Positions 6,491-10,640 of a DNA stretch of 10,640 bases are shown piece by piece. Source of the DNA: Cryomorphaceae bacterium (lineage in GTDB: Bacteria; Bacteroidota; Bacteroidia; Flavobacteriales; Schleiferiaceae). The notes under the pieces were generated by a model. It was not told the DNA's origin. It saw only the letters and a list, made by a program, of their open reading frames with translations, and did not search any database. Each line of letters begins with the position of its first letter. Position 1 is the stretch's first letter. A program made the position numbers and the translations under genes. The stretch covers positions 1-10,640 of the forward strand of contig DMCR01000204.1 in assembly GCA_003445735.1 (NCBI GenBank). Direction: 5' to 3'.

Positions 6491-8700
6491 TAGTGTTGTA
6501 CGATAATACGAGCGGTTTGTAATCCTTGCTCAGTACGCAGATGTAAGATGTACAATCCATTAGGTAGGGCGCTGGTATTCACGATCGCTTCGTTGTTGAA
6601 GGTGTTGGTGAAGATGCGGCGGCCTGCGGCATTGTACATTTCCAAAATGCCTTGTTGTGCCGAAGTGATGGTGAGGATATCGCTCACTGGGTTCGGGTAA
6701 TAGGTCAATGGACGCTGGTCGAGTTCGATGATGCTCAACGGTGATCTAGGGACATACACGCTGTCTAAGGTGAGGTTGGCACCGATGAAATCGTTGTTAT
6801 TGCGAGGAATTAATCGGTAGTTAGAGAACCCAAAATATAAGATTCCTTCGATGGCATCGAAAGTCATAGTGTCGCTTACGACAATTGGGCTCACATTCAT
6901 CTCCCCATCGATGCTTGCATAAATGGTGTCCGTAACGAGTTGTGCGTCTAACGAGCTATATGCCGTAGTGCTTTGACGACCAACCAACACACGGGCGCTG
7001 TGGCTTATGGGCGCACCATTGTTCTCGCTCACCGCCCAGTCTCCGAAGCCCAAATTCGTTTGGCTGATGGCTAATTTCCCGTTGGGTTGCTCGTAACGTA
7101 TGTACATACCTTCATAAGGCTCCCAACCGAAGTTGGCGTAGCTCGCCGAATCTGATGGATCTAAGACAGTAGGCGTTACGGTGCCCAAGTTTCCAGTCTT
7201 GTTCGAGGAGGTTACATTTATTCTAGTCATGCCATAGTATTCTTCTACTACACCGGTTACTTCCACTTCTTCGTTGCGGTAGTAGGTGTTTAGCCCGATT
7301 CCCACACACCAGATACCGCTCCACTCAGAACCTGATTCGTCTTGAATGTAGAGGTATCCTAAGTCACCAATTTTTGTTGAAGAGGTCACCACTCCTTTCA
7401 CTGTTACTTCCTGTCCGGCTAAAGGGCTGCTGCCGTTCGTGTTAAGTGTATACTGAATATCGTAAACCATCATACCGTTATCTCGAACGGTGTAGAATTC
7501 GACATTTGGTGTCGTTTGTGCCGTTGGCTTCACAGGCCACCAGCTTTCGTTGCCGTCATTATCAGCAGCGTAGATGAAGTAACGAACGGTTTTGCCGTCA
7601 GCTTGGGCTGGTATTTCGTACTCGTATTCGTCCGTAGTTCCCGGGCTCAATGGCAATGTATAAACCGGCATATTCAAGATACTTACGGTATCATCAGCAC
7701 TCCATGCTATGGCTACTGAATCCACTGTACCGTCATAGTCGGTTATGTTCATTATGAGTTCTACATCTTGGTTAGATGTCGGTACGGCTGGATCACGCTC
7801 GAAGTTTGCGATGTATGGCGGCGCATAGCCGATATCGTAGTGCGTACTGTCGAACGGATTGATTTCGTATCCACGTCCATTATCCCCAGTGCAACCGTTG
7901 GCGTCGTGACGAACCACACCGCTCAGGCTATTGAAGAAGGTTCCCGGTACTGGTGGTACGAATGAACCTTGGGTTTGTGGAGATTGCGGGTTTACTGTGC
8001 TATGCGAGGGGAGCTTTTGTGCCAAGAATCGGTCACTGACGTTGATGGTGTTTCCACTTGCATCGGCCACATTGAAACTCACCCGGTTTCCAGAGAATGG
8101 AATTACTGCAGTCACGGTTACGTTTTTGAGGGTAGCATACGCGCCTTCGTATTGCTCACCTGTGGTGAGTTGGTTGACTTGCAGGGCGTCGTTTAGGTCG
8201 CCAAGGGCAACAGTGTCGCTAGTAACCGGGTCAGTGGTTGTGCCGACGATGCTAAAGCTGTTTGCATCGACCAAGCTGAGCTGGTTCGATCCGTTGTATT
8301 CACCGACCACACCTTTGATTTCTACAATATCACCGGCCAATACTTGGGTGAATGTGGAAGGCACCTGAAGCGAGCCATCAGAGGCGGTATATACCCCCAT
8401 CACTTCAATACCTGCCCATGGAGAGCTCTGACCGCCAACGGCAGTATCTTGGATAAATATGAAGGGACGCAGGCCACCGGTTACGGAGCCGGAGGCTACC
8501 TCTGTAGCCCAACCTGGAGTCACCACTACCCCTCGGGTACGAATGGTTTGACCTAGATAGGAACTAGTATCATTACAAGCAGCCAAATCTGTGGCGCTCA
8601 CATTGTTGATGTTTGTGATGCTCACGTAAGGAACGGTCTGTGCAGCTGCACCTAGACCAAATACGGTCATCGCTAAAAGGAGTAATCGTGTTTTCATCAT
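6490..8700 (-). CDS. Secreted multi-OB-fold protein with T9SS type A sorting domain
   Basis: This 736-residue protein starts with a signal peptide (MMKTRLLLLAMTVFGLGAAA, cleavage before Q21). Two OB-fold-like units are clear by their paired strands: residues ~47-152 (RTRGVVV, FIFIQD, GDIVEIKGVVGEYNG) and ~428-503 (EVTVKGVV, YLYIQDESG, EEVEVTGVVEEYYG). Each is followed by a second related unit starting YEGAY (~185) or YEGMY (~529). Between the halves, residues ~296-404 are an Ig-like domain with DYDGTVDSVAIAW and VRYFIYAADNDGNESWWP, a type often found beside lamin-tail or OB modules in secreted proteins. Residues ~667-736 are a T9SS type A C-terminal domain (YYPNPVSDILTI, then AAGRRIF, then LPNGLYILHL, then ARIIVQ), so export across the outer membrane by T9SS and surface attachment or release are expected. 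No nuclease residues are visible, so nuclease activity is not claimed. The start is coupled to the upstream stop (ATGA). A second ATG directly follows the first and could also serve. No Shine-Dalgarno sequence precedes it. Ligand unknown. Confidence 0.93.
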   Translation of the reverse strand: MMKTRLLLLAMTVFGLGAAAQTVPYVSITNINNVSATDLAACNDTSSYLGQTIRTRGVVVTPGWATEVASGSVTGGLRPFIFIQDTAVGGQSSPWAGIEVMGVYTASDGSLQVPSTFTQVLAGDIVEIKGVVGEYNGSNQLSLVDANSFSIVGTTTDPVTSDTVALGDLNDALQVNQLTTGEQYEGAYATLKNVTVTAVIPFSGNRVSFNVADASGNTINVSDRFLAQKLPSHSTVNPQSPQTQGSFVPPVPGTFFNSLSGVVRHDANGCTGDNGRGYEINPFDSTHYDIGYAPPYIANFERDPAVPTSNQDVELIMNITDYDGTVDSVAIAWSADDTVSILNMPVYTLPLSPGTTDEYEYEIPAQADGKTVRYFIYAADNDGNESWWPVKPTAQTTPNVEFYTVRDNGMMVYDIQYTLNTNGSSPLAGQEVTVKGVVTSSTKIGDLGYLYIQDESGSEWSGIWCVGIGLNTYYRNEEVEVTGVVEEYYGMTRINVTSSNKTGNLGTVTPTVLDPSDSASYANFGWEPYEGMYIRYEQPNGKLAISQTNLGFGDWAVSENNGAPISHSARVLVGRQSTTAYSSLDAQLVTDTIYASIDGEMNVSPIVVSDTMTFDAIEGILYFGFSNYRLIPRNNNDFIGANLTLDSVYVPRSPLSIIELDQRPLTYYPNPVSDILTITSAQQGILEMYNAAGRRIFTNTFNNEAIVNTSALPNGLYILHLRTEQGLQTARIIVQH
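8697..8700 (-). promoter_or_regulatory. ATGA start-stop overlap between the first two genes
   Basis: The first gene's TGA is embedded in the second gene's ATGATGAAA start. Either of two consecutive ATG codons could be used, giving an overlap of 4 or 1 bases. The preceding bases (TTTTATAATAGTTAA) are A+T-rich without a Shine-Dalgarno sequence, which is usual for Bacteroidota. Confidence 0.7.
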
Positions 8701-10640
8701 TTAACTATTATAAAAGGTTCTGTATATCGTTTTCCAGTATTTAAATCTTCAACATGCATCAGGTAGGTACCTCGCGCGATGATTTGGCTTTCTTTCGAAA
8801 GTAGATCCCAAGCATGCTCTCCACCGGAGAAGGTGTTTTGGCTTTCATTTTCTGCTCCGAATGAGCGGAACCAGCGGATATCTGATCCATCGTACTCTGG
8901 GTTGTGTTCAAAGGTGTCGATGAGGTCTCCCGCGGCAGTTGTGATGGTGATGCGGCAATGTGAGGGGAGGTTCGCAAAGATAATCTTGCGGCTCTCTTCT
9001 TGGAAGTTACTTTGCCCTTCCCAACCTGCGCTGAGGTAATACGGGTTAGGATAAGCGTACGGACGCTCCTCGCTATTGCCCTCTTTTCCAGGGAAGGCAC
9101 GGACGACGCTTGCAAGGGCGGAACTTTCCAAAGATTCTAATCCGGTGTTTGGGTCCCCTTTATCGAAGGCGGTCACCGCCATACCGGTTTGCCAACCATT
9201 AGGAAGTGGGCTTAAGGTGTAGGCAAAGTCATAGGTGATGCTATCGCCATCGAACGTTTTTGGGTCAGCTAGTTTGATGGCCTCGAATCCATTGTTGAAT
9301 CCATAGAAGTTCCCGGTGCTGTCGAATGAAGCGATGAGGTTGAGGTCACTGGATAAATCTGGTGTGCCGAACACATCAAACCCGGTTGAGGTCGCGTACA
9401 GGTTGAAACCCTCGAAATCACGTTTTTTCGAGATTGGGTCAACGCTATTTACGGAATTTGAGGCCCAATAAATGGTGGCTTCTTGGTCGCCGGCCTTCAC
9501 GCGAGCATAGGGGATGCTTGGTGGCGTAGGCAAAATGAATCGTGTGATTTTCCCATCGCCGTCTTTGTCCTCACCCTCGTCGAGGATGCCATTGAAGTTG
9601 CCATCTTCTCCATTGTAGGTGGTTTGGGCCCAATTCGCCGCTGCCAGCAATCCACTGCGCTGCACATCGTTATTATCGGCATTCGGGTTGCCGTCCTCCA
9701 TTTTCTTTGCGACCACATAGGCAAAGGCGATGGTGATCTCATCCCCTGGAGCAAAGGAATCAAATGGTCCTGCCGATAAAAGGTCTGAACGGTTCCCGCT
9801 TTTATTGAGTTCGTCTTGGAGGTCAACCCCGAGGGTATTTTGACATCCTGGCCCCGTCGGATTAGTCCAGCAAGGACTGTGGTTAAACCCGTCCGCCATC
9901 TTTAGGTAGCGTTGCTGGTCGGTGGTAGGGAAGAAGAAGGTGCTTTGTCCGCTGTTGTTGAAGATCCACGCGTTGTAGTTCACATCAAAGGTGGAATCCG
10001 TCTGAGGGTGTCTGAACCCTTGCTTGTCTTCGGCGCCGAGGTAAACTTGGCCCACATAACTATCTGTAAATCCTTCATCACCTGTCGCATCGTAGCAATA
10101 GGCGAGGTTCATGCTGTCCACAAATCCGTTGCCTCCTTGCGAATAGAAGGTGGCACCTCCAGCGCCCGCCGGGGTGATGTTGATGTTACGTACCACGGTG
10201 TTGTTCCACAGCCCTATATAGAGGTTGTCAAAGGTCTGCGTTCCCTCGTTGGTGATGGTGAGGTTGACCAAGGCCATGAAATCTGAAAAGCTGTAATTCC
10301 AATTCATGACGCGCATCTCTACAACCAAATCCATGGGGTTGATATGATTGTTGATCGGAATAGAGGTGCCCGGTACTAGCAAGGTGCTGTCCGAGAAGTA
10401 GGACAAGAAATCTTGGTGGCTGATGGCATCCGAATTAAAATTCGGCGACGTCTTCAGGCTGCTCATCTTCTTCACACCTGGTCCAGGTATAGGATTGAAT
10501 TCAAATCCGCCGCGACCCGGAGCATATCCCTGAGGTGCATCATAGGCTGAGGTGCTCACGCGAATGACCCCATTTGAGGTTCCGCCGATCCAAATTCCTC
10601 CTTCAAACAGGTGCTCAATTCCCGATCCTGCTGGGTACTC
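8697..10640 (-). CDS. Large secreted/surface protein with calcium-loop, Fn3-like and FlgD/Ig-like C-terminal parts (5' partial)
   Basis: The frame stays open to the right edge of the window: 27 more in-frame codons lie upstream of the GTG at 10559 and include the stretch EGGIWIGGTSNGVIRVSTSA, so that GTG is internal and the true start lies outside. About 647 residues are visible. From the GTG, residues ~85-290 are a beta-rich region ending in a PGDEITIAFAYVVA segment. Residues 319-339 carry two acidic calcium-type loops (DGNFNGILDEGE and DKDGDGKIT). Residues ~345-490 look Fn3-like (EATIYWASNS, FEGFNLYATSTG). Residues ~500-620 form a YPNPYY-started module ending GTYLMHVEDLNTGKRY...FIIVK, the FlgD/Ig-like C-terminal type common in secreted proteins of Bacteroidota and relatives. 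No catalytic motif is seen. The TGA stop overlaps the next gene's ATG by 4 bases. It is probably extracellular and structural or binding. The exact role is unknown, and whether the C-terminus is a T9SS signal is inference. Confidence 0.9.
   Translation of the reverse strand, partial: EYPAGSGIEHLFEGGIWIGGTSNGVIRVSTSAYDAPQGYAPGRGGFEFNPIPGPGVKKMSSLKTSPNFNSDAISHQDFLSYFSDSTLLVPGTSIPINNHINPMDLVVEMRVMNWNYSFSDFMALVNLTITNEGTQTFDNLYIGLWNNTVVRNINITPAGAGGATFYSQGGNGFVDSMNLAYCYDATGDEGFTDSYVGQVYLGAEDKQGFRHPQTDSTFDVNYNAWIFNNSGQSTFFFPTTDQQRYLKMADGFNHSPCWTNPTGPGCQNTLGVDLQDELNKSGNRSDLLSAGPFDSFAPGDEITIAFAYVVAKKMEDGNPNADNNDVQRSGLLAAANWAQTTYNGEDGNFNGILDEGEDKDGDGKITRFILPTPPSIPYARVKAGDQEATIYWASNSVNSVDPISKKRDFEGFNLYATSTGFDVFGTPDLSSDLNLIASFDSTGNFYGFNNGFEAIKLADPKTFDGDSITYDFAYTLSPLPNGWQTGMAVTAFDKGDPNTGLESLESSALASVVRAFPGKEGNSEERPYAYPNPYYLSAGWEGQSNFQEESRKIIFANLPSHCRITITTAAGDLIDTFEHNPEYDGSDIRWFRSFGAENESQNTFSGGEHAWDLLSKESQIIARGTYLMHVEDLNTGKRYTEPFIIVK

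Noticed and set aside
7931..8368. 145-codon open frame on the plus strand
   Set aside because: It is antisense to the OB-fold protein, whose frame is supported by domains and a sorting signal. There is no independent evidence for it.
10557..10559. GTG as the start of the first gene
   Set aside because: The reading frame continues upstream to the window edge with typical protein sequence, and no signal peptide follows the GTG.
1..10640. CRISPR, tRNA/rRNA, insertion-sequence or phage content
   Set aside because: No regular repeats, transposase motifs or RNA-gene signatures were seen. Coding sequence fills nearly the whole window.

Overview
The window looks like a chromosomal piece of a Bacteroidota bacterium. 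The evidence is a CarboxypepD_reg-type TonB-dependent receptor, a PorV/PorQ-type outer-membrane protein, a type A C-terminal sorting domain of the type IX secretion system (T9SS), four signal peptides whose predicted cleavage falls just before a glutamine, and weak or absent Shine-Dalgarno sequences at most starts. A marine or aquatic Flavobacteriales-like lineage fits, but this is inference. No marker gene is present to place it more closely.

Everything real lies on the minus strand, so transcription runs from high to low coordinates. Six genes form one very tight operon. In order they are: a large secreted protein with calcium-loop and Fn3-like parts and an FlgD/Ig-like C-terminus (8697-10640, 5' end outside the window); a secreted multi-OB-fold protein with a T9SS type A sorting domain (6490-8700); an Ig/Fn3-like lipoprotein with an alpha/beta C-terminal domain (5102-6490); a TonB-dependent receptor (2320-5124); a PorV/PorQ-family beta-barrel (1349-2326); and a beta-propeller-like lipoprotein (174-1355). 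All five junctions overlap, by 4, 1, 14-23, 7 and 7 bases. After a 74-base A+T-rich gap, a seventh gene with a signal peptide begins at 99 and runs off the left edge.

Every complete product carries an export signal and none shows a recognisable cytoplasmic enzyme domain, so this is an envelope or surface module. The receptor and PorV-like protein would sit in the outer membrane. The two lipoproteins would be anchored to it, and the two large proteins would be secreted or displayed, at least one through T9SS. There is no SusD-like partner, carbohydrate-active enzyme or regulator in view, so the substrate is unknown. A reasonable inference is a dedicated cargo-shuttle-receptor surface complex. 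Nothing was seen in the way of tRNA, rRNA, CRISPR, insertion sequences or phage genes.
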